38,380 bases of DNA. Origin: Sinorhizobium sp. 8-89 (GTDB lineage Bacteria; Pseudomonadota; Alphaproteobacteria; Rhizobiales; Rhizobiaceae). Under the pieces are notes generated by a model, which was given only the letters and a program-made list of their open reading frames with translations, was not told the DNA's origin and made no database searches. The stretch is taken from the NCBI RefSeq assembly GCF_030124325.1, contig NZ_JASKLR010000006.1, positions 267,140-305,519 on the forward strand, in the 5' to 3' direction. Shown piece by piece: positions 1-8,488 of the stretch (the first letter of the stretch is position 1; each line of letters opens with the position of its first letter). The translations under genes were made by a program, and so were the position numbers.

Positions 1-503
1 GTGCTCTTCATCCGGCCATTCGGCTTGATCCTGCAGGTCGTTCGCGGCTCGATGCTGACGATCGCGATCCAGAAATCCGGGGCCGATGCGCCGATCAGCG
101 AAACCAGTGAGACGAAACGATCGAACAGGCCGCCGGGGCGGAAGGCCGCGATCGAGCCGATGGTGATGGCGAGCGCGGTCACCAGCGCGATGGTGATCAA
201 CGCCAGCTGCAGCGTCCAGGTGAAGGACTCGATAACCACGTCGATCGCAGGACGCGCCTTGCGGATCGAGTCGCCGAAGTCGAGTTGTAGGACGTCCCAG
301 ACATAGCGTCCGAACTGCTGGATCAGAGGATCATTCAGCCCATGCAGTTCGCGGAACTGGTCGAGCATTTCCTGGGTTGCATCGATCGGCAGGAACAAGG
401 CTGCCGGATCGCCCGTCAGCCGCGACAGGAAGAACACCATAACCACGAGCGCGACGAGCGAGAAGAAACTCGACACGATGCGCCTCATCATCTTTTTTCC
501 CAT
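1..503 (-). CDS. Dpp-type ABC transporter permease (DppB family), partial, N-terminal part only
   Basis: Inner-membrane permease of a peptide/nickel/opine-type (family 5) ABC importer. Translation from ATG at 503 (upstream GGGAGTAGGA) gives a hydrophobic first helix, then the family-typical periplasmic stretch with RLTGDPAALFLP and FGRYVWDVLQLDFGDS, a second helix, and the motif GASAPDFWIAIV. It lies 165 bases downstream of the binding-protein gene on the same strand, in the usual SBP-permease order. After about residue 147 the reading frame no longer looks like a permease. Instead the first ~60 bases, read on the plus strand, give permease-like residues (VLFIRPFGLILQVVRGSML). The gene therefore seems interrupted by an inverted junction near 60-69. 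I am sure of the family and less sure of the reason for the break. Confidence 0.8.
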   Translation of the reverse strand, partial: MGKKMMRRIVSSFFSLVALVVMVFFLSRLTGDPAALFLPIDATQEMLDQFRELHGLNDPLIQQFGRYVWDVLQLDFGDSIRKARPAIDVVIESFTWTLQLALITIALVTALAITIGSIAAFRPGGLFDRFVSLVSLIGASAPDFWIAIVSIEPRTTCRIKPNGRMKS

Positions 504-621
504 CGGTCCTACTCCCGATTGTTTACCGCATCCTGAACCGGAGCCGACTCAAGAAAAAACACGCGGTAATTCAAAGTGCTACAGCGCGCTTTGGTGCATC
601 TGAAAGACACACGACGCTGTA

Positions 622-652
622 GGGAAAAGGCGGAGTTGCCGCCGCCTTTCCC
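622..652 (-). terminator. Stem-loop between binding-protein and permease genes
   Basis: An 11-12 bp GC-rich stem (622-633 pairs with 642-652, one bulged A) with an 8-9 base loop lies just after the binding-protein stop codon at 668. There is no U-run after it on the minus strand. It could be an mRNA-stabilising or partial termination hairpin that keeps the binding protein more abundant than the permease, which is common in such operons. Confidence 0.5.
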
Positions 653-667
653 GTTCCAAAGTCCGCT

Positions 668-2173
668 TTACTTGAAGCGGATTTCCGACAGTTGCAGCTG
701 CGAATTGGTTGCGATCGTCGGGGTGAAGTCGATCCGTGGATTGACCCGTGCGTAGCCCACCATGTGGAACAGCAGCACATCGGCGACCACATCGTCATGA
801 AGATAGGCGATGAGCTTCTTCCAGCCGGCAGCGCGTGCCTCGCCGGTTGCCGCAGTCGCTTCGGCGATCATCTTGTCGACCTCCGGATTGGCGATGCCCG
901 ATTGACGGCCGTTGCTGTCATACTTGAAGTACATCGAGAAGACCGGATCGCCGCGCGCATTGTCGTGCTGTGCGGCGACAAGCTGCGGTCCGCGGTTTTC
1001 CGGATAGGGCTTCGAATACTGCTTTTCGAATTCCGCGACTTCGTACATCTGCAGTTTCGTCTTGAAGCCGACCTCTTCGAACATCTGCTGGGCAGCTTCG
1101 AGCACTTCCACCACGTTCGGGAAGTTGTTCGTACGACCGACGATGGTGATGGGCGTTTCGACAGGAACGCCATCGGTCTTCGCCTCGGCAAGCAGTTTCT
1201 TGGCGCCTTCCGGATCGAAGGGCGCGACCTTCACGTCGGGATTCCAGCCAAGTGTCGTCGGCGGCACGATTGCCGTCGCCTTGATCGCCCCCTTCGGCAG
1301 CAGCGTGCCGATGAAGGCGTCGCGATCGAGCGCCATGTTGAGCGCCTGGCGCACACGCTTGTCGTTGAGCGGCGGGATCGAGTGGTCGAGCCGCATATAG
1401 AAGGTTTCGGAGTTGGGATAGCTGAAATCCAGCTCGGCGTCATTGGCGTCGAGTTCGGAGATCAGCGGCGCAATGTCGGCCTCGCCGGCAGCGACCATGG
1501 CCGCCCGCACGGAAGGATCGGCGCGGAACACATAGGTGGCCTTCGTCACCTCCGGCGCGCTGCCCCAGTAATCGTCGCGGCGCGTAAGCGTGATGCTCTG
1601 ACCCGCCTTCCATTCCGTGAGCTTGTAGGGACCCGTGCCGATCGGCTCGCGCGTGAATTCGATCGGGGTTTCGGCAGGCACGATCGTCACCAGCGTCATC
1701 AGGAGCGGCAGGATGGGCTGCGCCGGCATCGCGGTTATATCGATCGTGTTGTCGTCGACGACCTTGGTCTCAAGCTTGGTATCGCCGAAGTAGCGCGGGC
1801 TTTCGCAAGAGATCTTGTCGCTCATCGCCCGTTCGATCGAGTGCTTGACGTCACCGGCGTCAAAGGCCGATCCGTCGGAGAACTTTGCATCCTTGCGCAG
1901 ATGGAAGCGCCAGGTGCCGGGGCTCGCCTCCTCCCACTTTTCGGCTAGGCGCGGCATCAACCCTTTATTATTGCGAACGTCGAGTTCCGTCAGTGTCTCG
2001 GAGACATTCTGCAGTATGATGCGCCCGATGTTCGAGCGCGTCGCCATGCAAGGCTCCACAAGGTCTACCTCTTCATCGAGAACGACCGTGATGTCCTTTG
2101 CCTCCTGGGCCCAGGCCGAGGCTGCCGCCGATGCGGTCATCATCAAGCCCAACAACAGTCTCTTACCCTTCAT
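668..2173 (-). CDS. ABC transporter substrate-binding protein, family 5 (DppA/OppA-like)
   Basis: Periplasmic solute-binding protein of 501 residues. The first 22 residues are a signal peptide (MKGKRLL..., hydrophobic core, cleavage likely after AWA|QE). The mature part shows family SBP_bac_5 features: ETLTELD, LAEKWEEASPGTWRFHLRKDAKFSDGSAFDAGDV near the N-terminus and VRQALNMALDRDAFI in the middle. A strong ribosome site (AGGGAGGAA) precedes the ATG at 2173. It is the first gene of an importer operon continuing left into the permease. Family 5 proteins bind peptides, but also opines, glycosides and oligosaccharides. Its place next to an acid-sugar catabolic cluster suggests a sugar-acid conjugate, which is inference only. 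Confidence 0.93.
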   Translation of the reverse strand: MKGKRLLLGLMMTASAAASAWAQEAKDITVVLDEEVDLVEPCMATRSNIGRIILQNVSETLTELDVRNNKGLMPRLAEKWEEASPGTWRFHLRKDAKFSDGSAFDAGDVKHSIERAMSDKISCESPRYFGDTKLETKVVDDNTIDITAMPAQPILPLLMTLVTIVPAETPIEFTREPIGTGPYKLTEWKAGQSITLTRRDDYWGSAPEVTKATYVFRADPSVRAAMVAAGEADIAPLISELDANDAELDFSYPNSETFYMRLDHSIPPLNDKRVRQALNMALDRDAFIGTLLPKGAIKATAIVPPTTLGWNPDVKVAPFDPEGAKKLLAEAKTDGVPVETPITIVGRTNNFPNVVEVLEAAQQMFEEVGFKTKLQMYEVAEFEKQYSKPYPENRGPQLVAAQHDNARGDPVFSMYFKYDSNGRQSGIANPEVDKMIAEATAATGEARAAGWKKLIAYLHDDVVADVLLFHMVGYARVNPRIDFTPTIATNSQLQLSEIRFK

Positions 2174-2269
2174 CTGTTCCTCCCTGATGAGCCAGCGCTT
2201 TCAATGTTCCGTGTCCGGCCGCGCTGCGGAGCCGTCGCCATCGGTTGCCGCCAATCGGCGGCGGTTGTC

Positions 2270-3163
2270 TCAATCTTCCGCCACCCGCCGCTTCAGTCGC
2301 CCGCCTCCGACGACGATCATCGTCGCAGCGAAAATGATCGCGGCACCGAGCCAGGTGGAGAGCCCTGCGACCTCGCCGAACAGGATCCAGGCCATGACCG
2401 CTACAAACGGCAGCCGCAGAAAATCCATCGGCGCAATCTGCGATGCGTCCGCGATGCTGAATGCCTTGGTCATCAGCGCCATGTTAGCGGCCCCCATCGC
2501 GCCCTGCAGTGCGAGCAAGGCGAACTCGCGAAGGTCGGGCGTCGTCCAGTAGAGAGCCGCAGGCACAGCCGCCAACGGTACGGTTACGATCAGGTTCCAG
2601 ACGACCAGCGTCTCGGTCGAATCCAGGTCCGACATGCGCTTCAGCATGAGCTGTACGAGCGCCTGCAGCGCGGCGCCGGCGAGCGCCAGAAGCAAGACCG
2701 GGGCCATGCCGCCCTGCCCTGCGGGGTCGATGATGATCAACGCACCCGCGAAGCCCGCCACGAGGGCGAAAACGAGGCCCGGCGTCAACCTTTCGCCGAG
2801 CCAAAGCCAAGCGCCAAGCATCAGAAAGATCGGCGTCGTGAACATGATCGCCATCGCATCGGCCAGTGGTGCGGCGGCGAAGGCCATGAAAAAACAAACG
2901 AGCGCGGCAAGCTTCAGCGCCGCCCGCGTGACATGCTGGAGCCGATAGCCGGATTTGAGAACGCGAGGGCGCGCCAGGATCAACGGGACGATTGTTGCCA
3001 AGCCGAAGAGGCTGCGAAAGAAGCCGATGACGAACGCATGCATCTCACCCGCAAGGAGACGCACAACCGCCGCATCCGCGGCAGCAAGCGCAGCGGCCAC
3101 TGCGACGCAACAAAGCGCCTTGGCCGTCGAACGCTCACTCTGATGATTGACGATTGCCGCCAT
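2270..3163 (-). CDS. DMT superfamily (EamA-type) transporter
   Basis: Integral inner-membrane protein of 297 residues with about ten hydrophobic segments arranged as two EamA repeats; for example AFVIGFFRSLFGLATIVPLIL and GLVFALVAGFAGALIIIDP in the first half and MDFLRLPFVAVMAWILFGEV in the second. The FFRSLFG and FGEV-like motifs are typical of 10-TM drug/metabolite transporters. GGGAGAGC precedes the ATG at 3163. It is divergent from the sialidase-like operon, sharing a ~240-base intergenic region, and lies 97 bases before the importer operon on the same strand. It could export or import a pathway intermediate; the substrate cannot be told from sequence. Confidence 0.9.
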   Translation of the reverse strand: MAAIVNHQSERSTAKALCCVAVAAALAAADAAVVRLLAGEMHAFVIGFFRSLFGLATIVPLILARPRVLKSGYRLQHVTRAALKLAALVCFFMAFAAAPLADAMAIMFTTPIFLMLGAWLWLGERLTPGLVFALVAGFAGALIIIDPAGQGGMAPVLLLALAGAALQALVQLMLKRMSDLDSTETLVVWNLIVTVPLAAVPAALYWTTPDLREFALLALQGAMGAANMALMTKAFSIADASQIAPMDFLRLPFVAVMAWILFGEVAGLSTWLGAAIIFAATMIVVGGGRLKRRVAED

Positions 3164-3212
3164 GCTCTCCCGTGACGCTCCTCTCGCTCACTTGAAACCA
3201 GACTGGATCAAC

Positions 3213-3229
3213 GTCAACAATTTGTCAAC
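3213..3229. promoter_or_regulatory. Direct repeat GTCAAC-N5-GTCAAC, candidate operator
   Basis: GTCAAC occurs at 3213-3218 and again at 3224-3229, 11 bases apart (one helical turn), in the intergenic region between the DMT transporter and the sialidase-like operon. On the minus strand the right copy forms TTGACA and could be a -35 element for the transporter gene. It may be a binding site for the FCD regulator encoded at 7763-8488; this is inference. Confidence 0.3.
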
Positions 3230-3343
3230 TCATGCATTGCTATTTCGGGTGGTGGTATTTTTTCTCCATTTTATCCGCTTGATAACACATAATTTTTGCT
3301 ACTCTGAATGCGAATTGGCACTCCTGATTTGATCATATCCAAC

Positions 3344-3349
3344 TTGACA
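3344..3349 (+). promoter_or_regulatory. Candidate -35 element (TTGACA) for the catabolic operon
   Basis: A perfect TTGACA lies about 55 bases before the proposed start at 3404, inside CAACTTGACAAC, followed by an AT-rich stretch that could supply a weak -10. TTGACAA is the reverse complement of TTGTCAA at 3222-3228, so promoter and operator sequences may overlap here. Confidence 0.35.
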
Positions 3350-3403
3350 ACATCTGATTATTTTTGAATTCTTTTGCACATCGACAGGAAAGGGAGGGGA
3401 GAA

Positions 3404-4576
3404 TTGACCCCAGAAGAGATCGGAAGACGCATGGACGGGCACATGGTTCGCATCGAGGCGGACCGCGAAGAGGCCTTTCTGCCCTCCCCCAGGATTCACA
3501 ATCACGCGTCGTTCCTGGCGTTCCTGCCCGATGGCTCTCTCGCCTGCGCCTGGTTTGCCGGGACACTCGAGGGCAAATCGGACATCTCCATTCACCTCTC
3601 GATCCTTGCGCCCGGAAGTGGCACCTGGTCGGATACAGTCCAGGTCAGCGACGATCCGGAACGCTCCGAACAAAATCCGATGATCTTCGTTCGCCCCGAC
3701 GGCGGCATCAGCCTGTTTCACACGGCGCAGCCATCGGGAAACCAGGACGAAAGCCGCGTGCGCGAACGGTCCTTGATCCTTGAGAATGGAGCGCCCGTTT
3801 CAGAACCGGCGCGTGATCTTGGACTGGCGGCCGGGACGTTCATCCGGGCGGCAATCGTCCGGCGTGACGATGGTGCCTGGATGCTGCCTCTGTTCCTGTG
3901 CAACCCTCGCCCCGGCGCGCGCTGGACCGGCACACACGACACCGCGGCCGTGGCGGTCAGCAACGATGAGGGCGCGAACTGGTCGGTCATCGACGTCCCT
4001 CAGTCCTATGGCTGCGTCCACATGACGATCGTGCCGCTTGACGATAACGAGATGGTCGCATTCTTCCGCCGTCGCCAGGCGGACTTCGTCTACCGTTCGA
4101 CGAGCAGCGATGGCGGGCGGAACTGGTCGCCGCCGGAGGCGACGGATGTGCCCAATAACAATTCCTCGATCGCGACTGTCCGTCTCGCCGACGGACGCGT
4201 GGCGCTGCTTTGCAATCCGGTCTCAGCGGCAACATCGAGCGATCGGCGCGATTCGCTCTATGATGAACTTGGCGAGGACGATAATCGCCCGAACGCCGAG
4301 GGCGGCATAACGCCGATCTGGGGCGTTCCCCGGGCGCCGCTGACGCTTTGCGTGTCGACGGACGGCGGCAGGACCTTTCCGCTTCGGCGCGTCGTTGAAG
4401 ATGGCCCGGGCACCTGCCTTTCGAACAATTCGCTCGATGGCCGGAATCATGAGCTTTCCTATCCGGCGCTTCTCGAAGACGGTGAAGGCAACCTCCACAT
4501 CGCCTTCACCTTCCATCGACGCGCGATCAAATACGTCCGCCTCGCCAGGGGCTGGATCGACGGAGACCCTAAATGA
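3404..4576 (+). CDS. Sialidase-like BNR-repeat protein (cytoplasmic beta-propeller)
   Basis: About 390 residues. Three Asp-box motifs mark a sialidase-type six-bladed propeller: [16 protein letters not shown] and STDGGRTF. The C-terminus [30 protein letters not shown] is typical of the BNR_2 'sialidase family' proteins found in soil bacteria and plants. There is no signal peptide or membrane segment. The start is uncertain: TTG at 3404 has a good ribosome site (GGGAGG, about 7 bases upstream); TTG 3374 and ATG 3431 or 3443 are alternatives. It opens an operon and overlaps the next gene by ATGA. The family includes hydrolases and lyases of unknown substrate, so true sialidase activity is not implied, and no sialic-acid catabolic genes (nanE, nanK, nagA, nagB) lie nearby. 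Confidence 0.8.
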   Translation: MTPEEIGRRMDGHMVRIEADREEAFLPSPRIHNHASFLAFLPDGSLACAWFAGTLEGKSDISIHLSILAPGSGTWSDTVQVSDDPERSEQNPMIFVRPDGGISLFHTAQPSGNQDESRVRERSLILENGAPVSEPARDLGLAAGTFIRAAIVRRDDGAWMLPLFLCNPRPGARWTGTHDTAAVAVSNDEGANWSVIDVPQSYGCVHMTIVPLDDNEMVAFFRRRQADFVYRSTSSDGGRNWSPPEATDVPNNNSSIATVRLADGRVALLCNPVSAATSSDRRDSLYDELGEDDNRPNAEGGITPIWGVPRAPLTLCVSTDGGRTFPLRRVVEDGPGTCLSNNSLDGRNHELSYPALLEDGEGNLHIAFTFHRRAIKYVRLARGWIDGDPK

Positions 4577-5529
4577 GCAAGATCGTTGGTATAACCATGG
4601 GCGACCCGGCAGGGGTGGGACCGGAGATCATCGTCAAGGCCCTTGCCGAGATGAGCGCCGCCGACCGGGCCGCAACGCGGGTGTTCGGGAACCTGGCGCA
4701 GATCGAGGCAGCGAAGGCAATTCTCGGCATTGAACTCGACCTCCGGGATATCGTCGAGGATGTTCCGATCGAAGGGGCTCCCCTGCCATGGGGCAAGCTT
4801 AGCGCGGTCTCCGGCGATGCGTCCTTTCGTTTCATCGACCTCGCCGTCAAGGCTGCAATGGCCGGAGAGATCGGCTGCATCGTCACCGCGCCGATCAACA
4901 AGGAGGCGCTCAATTCGGCCGGGCACCACTATGATGGCCACACCGGCATGCTGACCGCGCTGACCGGCTCGAAATCCGCCTTCATGCTGCTCGCGTCTGA
5001 GCGTCTCAAGGTCATCCATGTCTCGACCCATGTTTCGCTGAAGGATGCGATCGGGCGCGCCAAGCCCGAGCGCATTCTGGCGACGATCCGAGCGGGGAAC
5101 GAGCATCTCAAACGCATCGGCTACGAGAAGCCCAGAATCGCGGTTGCCGGCATCAACCCGCATTGCGGCGAAAACGGCCTCTTCGGAACGGAAGATGACG
5201 AGCACATCGCGCCGGCCGTGGCCGAGGCGCGTGCCGAAGGTATCGACGTACAGGGCCCGATTTCGGCAGACACGGTTTTCCACCGCGCCTACCAGGGCGG
5301 CTTCGATCTCGTCATCGCGCAATATCACGATCAGGGTCACATCCCGATCAAGCTGGTCGCCTTCGACACGGCGGTGAACGTCTCTGTGGGCCTGCCGATC
5401 GATCGGACTTCGGTCGATCACGGGACGGCCTTCGATATCGCCGGTACGGGCAAAGCCAACCACGTCAACATGAACGCCGCTATCGCCTATGCGCGCAAGC
5501 TTATCGCCGGGAAGAACGCAAATGTCTGA
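4573..5529 (+). CDS. pdxA2: PdxA2-like 4-phospho-D-threonate / D-erythronate dehydrogenase
   Basis: 318 residues, the full length of the PdxA family. NAD-dependent oxidation and decarboxylation of 4-phosphorylated C4 acid sugars is the known role of PdxA2 enzymes; vitamin B6 PdxA is the paralogue. Visible features are the N-terminal [21 protein letters not shown] near 105-112, and three metal-binding histidines at 153 (STHVSL), 197 (INPHCGE) and 252 (QYHDQGH), with the expected spacing. ATG overlaps the upstream stop codon by four bases, indicating translational coupling. The nearby DUF1537 kinase (8488-9540) supports PdxA2 rather than biosynthetic PdxA, since kinase and PdxA2 form the D-threonate/D-erythronate pathway. 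The exact stereoisomer is unknown. Confidence 0.88.
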   Translation: MSKIVGITMGDPAGVGPEIIVKALAEMSAADRAATRVFGNLAQIEAAKAILGIELDLRDIVEDVPIEGAPLPWGKLSAVSGDASFRFIDLAVKAAMAGEIGCIVTAPINKEALNSAGHHYDGHTGMLTALTGSKSAFMLLASERLKVIHVSTHVSLKDAIGRAKPERILATIRAGNEHLKRIGYEKPRIAVAGINPHCGENGLFGTEDDEHIAPAVAEARAEGIDVQGPISADTVFHRAYQGGFDLVIAQYHDQGHIPIKLVAFDTAVNVSVGLPIDRTSVDHGTAFDIAGTGKANHVNMNAAIAYARKLIAGKNANV

Positions 5530-6433
5530 TTTCGAAATTGGCGGCGTGTTCTGCGCCGCAACCACAGCCGTGACGACCGATGGCAGACCGGATTTCCGCC
5601 TGTTCGTAGACCATTGCCGAAAGCTGTTGGACGAAGGCTGCCACGGCATCGCCCTCTTGGGCACGACAGGAGAAGCCAATTCCTTCGGATTGAAGGACCG
5701 CATGGAAATTCTCGACCGGGCCATTGCCGGCGGCATCCGTCCGGAACAGCTCCTGCCGGGAACCGCCCAATCGGCCGTCGCCGACACGATCGAACTCACC
5801 CGCCACGCCGTCCGGGCTGGTGTGCGCGGCGTCGTGATGCTGCCGCCCTTCTACTACAAGGGCGTCAGCGCAGAAGGCATTTATCGCGCCTATGCCCGCA
5901 TCATCGAAGGCGTCGGCGACGACCGGCTGAGGATAGTGCTCTATCACATTCCCCAGGTTTCCGGCGTGGCGATCCCGCATGAGGTCATCGGCCGTCTTCG
6001 CGAAGATTTCCCGGGAATCGTCGTCGGCATCAAGGATAGTTCGGGCGATCTCGAAAACATGAAGGCCATGGTCAAGGCCTTCCCGGACTTCGGCGTGCTC
6101 GCAGGTGCCGACCCGTTGCTGCTGCCGTTGCTTGAGGCGGGTGGTGCCGGCTGCATCACTGCAAGCTCGAACCTCGTCGCCGCCGAACTGCGCCTCGTCT
6201 TCGACAATTGGAACGTCGCCGGCAAGGAGACGGAGGTGAAAGCCGCCCAGGAGAAGATCGTCGCGTGGCGTGAACTCACCAATGCCTATGTCCAGCTTCC
6301 GACCGTCAAGGCGCTGGTTGCGCGCCGCCGGGGCGACAACGGCTGGCTGCGCGTCAATCCGCCCCTGGTGGAGGTGACGGACGCGGAACGCGACGCGGTC
6401 TGGGCCCGCATGGCACAGCTGGAAGAGGCGTGA
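5522..6433 (+). CDS. DapA-family (dihydrodipicolinate synthase / N-acetylneuraminate lyase superfamily) lyase
   Basis: 303 residues from ATG 5522, which overlaps the end of the PdxA2 gene by 8 bases. It is a (beta/alpha)8 class I aldolase-type protein: GTTGE at 47-51, active-site Tyr141 in LYHIP and Schiff-base Lys171 in GIKDSSGD. Members cleave or form 2-keto acids by retro-aldol or dehydration chemistry with pyruvate or related products. It is unlikely to be the lysine-biosynthesis DapA, given its place in a catabolic operon. It could be an acid-sugar dehydratase/aldolase; neuraminate lyase is possible by family but has no further genomic support here. A more upstream in-frame start at 5489 would lie deep inside pdxA2 and is less likely. 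Confidence 0.85.
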   Translation: MSDFEIGGVFCAATTAVTTDGRPDFRLFVDHCRKLLDEGCHGIALLGTTGEANSFGLKDRMEILDRAIAGGIRPEQLLPGTAQSAVADTIELTRHAVRAGVRGVVMLPPFYYKGVSAEGIYRAYARIIEGVGDDRLRIVLYHIPQVSGVAIPHEVIGRLREDFPGIVVGIKDSSGDLENMKAMVKAFPDFGVLAGADPLLLPLLEAGGAGCITASSNLVAAELRLVFDNWNVAGKETEVKAAQEKIVAWRELTNAYVQLPTVKALVARRRGDNGWLRVNPPLVEVTDAERDAVWARMAQLEEA

Positions 6434-6443
6434 GGGGGCGATC

Positions 6444-7568
6444 ATGGACGGAATGGCGAAACCGATTACGCTCCACCAACCGAAGCGCCTCGAGATCGGC
6501 GCGGGCGCCTCGGCGAGGCTCGGTGCCTTGGCCGAGAGCGCCCAGCGCGTCTTGATCATCGCGTCGGAACACACGATCGGCTTTGCGGAAAGGCTCGGCC
6601 TCGGCAACAAGGCATCGATCTTTTCCGATGTTCCAGCCGAACCGGACGACAGGGCACTCACCGCTGCCCTGGAGGCGGCCCGTGCCTTGCGGCCAGACCT
6701 CGTCGTCGGACTCGGCGGCGGCTCGGTGCTGGACGTTGCGAAACTGGTCGCGGCCCTCTGGGACGGATCACAATTGCTCGACGACGTCGTCGGACCGGAC
6801 AAGGTCGAAGGCCGTCGAACCCGGCTGGCGCAGGTGCCGACAACGGCCGGTACGGGATCGGAAGCCGGCATCCGCGCGCTGATCACCGACAGCGCCACGC
6901 ATTCCAAGAAAGCGGTCGAAAGCCCGCACCTGTTGGCAGATATCGCCATCCTCGATCCGGAGCTGACCTGGTCGGTGCCGCCGGCGGTGACTGCGGCGAC
7001 AGGCATCGACGCCATGGCGCACTGCGTGGAAGCCTTCACCAATATCCGCGCACATGACCTGATCGACAGCTATGCCCGCATGGGGATCCGGCTCGTCGGC
7101 AAATACCTCGCTCGTGCCGTGGCGAACGGGCGCGACACGGAAGCGCGCGCCGGCATGATGCTCGCATCCTACTACGGCGGCATTTGCTTGGGCCCCGTGA
7201 ATACGGCTGCCGGCCACGCCCTTGCCTACCCGCTCGGCACGCGGCTTGGACTGCCGCACGGACTGGCAAACGCCATCATCTTCCCGCACGTGCTCGCTTA
7301 CAACGCACCGGTGCGCAAGGAAAAGACCGCGGAAGTCCTCGATGCGCTCGGCCTTCCCACGTTCGACGATCAGGCGCAGATCCTCAAGGCAGCCCACCGC
7401 TTTTGCGCGGAGCTCGGCGTGGAAATGCGTCTGTCGGCTCACGGCGCCGATCCGGACGCTCTGGAGATTTGGGCAGGCGAGGCTCACGCCATTCGCCGGT
7501 TGATGGACAACAATCCGCGCGAGATGTCTGTGCGTGACGTGCTGGACATCTATAGGGCCACATTCTGA
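6444..7568 (+). CDS. Iron-containing (group III) alcohol dehydrogenase
   Basis: 374 residues, last gene of the operon, 10 bases after the lyase, with GAGGGGG before ATG 6444. The nucleotide-binding GGGSVLDVAK and TTAGTGSEAG motifs are present. So are the four metal ligands of the family: Asp and His in GIDAMAHCVEAF, His in GLPHGLANA and His in FPHVLAYN. Relatives include maleylacetate reductases, lactaldehyde reductase (FucO) and 1,3-propanediol dehydrogenases. In this operon it probably oxidises or reduces a short-chain aldehyde, hydroxyacid or keto acid made by the lyase; the substrate is not evident. Confidence 0.9.
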   Translation: MDGMAKPITLHQPKRLEIGAGASARLGALAESAQRVLIIASEHTIGFAERLGLGNKASIFSDVPAEPDDRALTAALEAARALRPDLVVGLGGGSVLDVAKLVAALWDGSQLLDDVVGPDKVEGRRTRLAQVPTTAGTGSEAGIRALITDSATHSKKAVESPHLLADIAILDPELTWSVPPAVTAATGIDAMAHCVEAFTNIRAHDLIDSYARMGIRLVGKYLARAVANGRDTEARAGMMLASYYGGICLGPVNTAAGHALAYPLGTRLGLPHGLANAIIFPHVLAYNAPVRKEKTAEVLDALGLPTFDDQAQILKAAHRFCAELGVEMRLSAHGADPDALEIWAGEAHAIRRLMDNNPREMSVRDVLDIYRATF

Positions 7569-7762
7569 CGAGCCGCGGGTCACACGTTCATTTGAGATCC
7601 GTGACGACAGGTCACCGGTCGGCACTGGACTGCCGGCGATTTACGCCAGCAGCAATCATGCTTTGCCGACTAGCTGGGAGTATCCGTGCGCGGGCTGGAC
7701 ATCGACAGTCAGCGAGCCGCGAAGGCGAGTTGAGTGCACGTCATGGCGACGGGCATGTGAGG

Positions 7763-8488
7763 TCAGCCGCCCTGCGTGTACTCCGGACGCCGGCCCTCGA
7801 AAAGCCGATCGCGAGAACCGCGGATATGCTGACGCATGAGCTCGCGCGCCTGGTTCTGTTTTCGGTCACGAATAGCCTCGTAGATCGCCGCATGCTCGTC
7901 GTAGACATGGCGCAAGCCAGCGACGGAGTTTTTCAGCGACAGACCGTGGAACTGCATGCCGATGGCGATGTGATCCTTGAGCGCTTCCATCGCCGTCGAG
8001 AAGTAGCTATTTCCGGACGCCTGGGCGATTGCCAGATGGAACATGAAATCGGCGTCCTCCCTATGGCGCTGCCGATTGGTCGCGTCCTGCAAAGTCTCGA
8101 GCGCAAGCCTGATCACCCGGATCTGCGTTTCGCTGTGCCGCTCGGCAGCAAGCGCCGCGGCCTCGGGTTCTACCGTCATGCGGAATTCGTAACAGTTCTG
8201 CAGATCGGCGATATTTTCGAGCGGTCCGAAGCCAAGCGGCTGCCGCAAACCCTGAATTCGAACGAAACTGCCAGCCCCCTGCCGCGAATAGACAAGGCCC
8301 TGATCGCGAAGTCTTTTGAGGGCATCGCGAACGACCGGGCGTGAGACCTGGAACTCCGCCGCCAGCTCATGCTCGGTAGGCAGACGCTCATCGCTCTGAT
8401 AAGCGCCGGATTTGATCGCGTGTTGCAACCGTTCGAAGACGACCTCGCTCAGGCTCTTGCGGTGCGAAAGCTGCTCTCCGGCGCGCAT
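7763..8488 (-). CDS. GntR-family transcriptional regulator, FadR/FCD subfamily
   Basis: 241 residues. The N-terminal winged helix-turn-helix has the classical pattern LSEVVFERLQHAIKSGAYQSDERLPTE, then LAAEFQVSRPVVRDALKRLRDQGLV and QGAGSFV. The all-helical FCD effector domain follows, with metal-ligand type residues in EDADFMFHLAIAQASGN and later histidines (LRHVYDEHAAIYEAI). Its ATG overlaps the stop of the upstream kinase gene (TGATG), so the two are co-translated. FCD regulators usually sense carboxylate or sugar-acid metabolites, so it is the likely repressor or activator of this locus. It is convergent with the dehydrogenase operon. Confidence 0.92.
   Translation of the reverse strand: MRAGEQLSHRKSLSEVVFERLQHAIKSGAYQSDERLPTEHELAAEFQVSRPVVRDALKRLRDQGLVYSRQGAGSFVRIQGLRQPLGFGPLENIADLQNCYEFRMTVEPEAAALAAERHSETQIRVIRLALETLQDATNRQRHREDADFMFHLAIAQASGNSYFSTAMEALKDHIAIGMQFHGLSLKNSVAGLRHVYDEHAAIYEAIRDRKQNQARELMRQHIRGSRDRLFEGRRPEYTQGG

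Noticed and set aside
692..1948. Long plus-strand open frame of 418 codons opposite the binding-protein gene
   Set aside because: It is antisense to a clear SBP_bac_5 gene, rich in Arg/His/Asp as expected for the complement of high-GC coding DNA, and has no ribosome site or family pattern.
2204..3175. Plus-strand open frame of 323 codons opposite the DMT transporter
   Set aside because: It is a shadow of the membrane-protein gene; its composition (Arg, Gln, His, Asp) is that of a complement frame.
3404..6433. Sialic-acid catabolic operon (sialidase plus neuraminate lyase)
   Set aside because: The lyase is only assignable to the DapA superfamily, no nanE/nanK/nagA/nagB or sialic-acid transporter is present, and PdxA2 with the DUF1537 kinase points to acid sugars.
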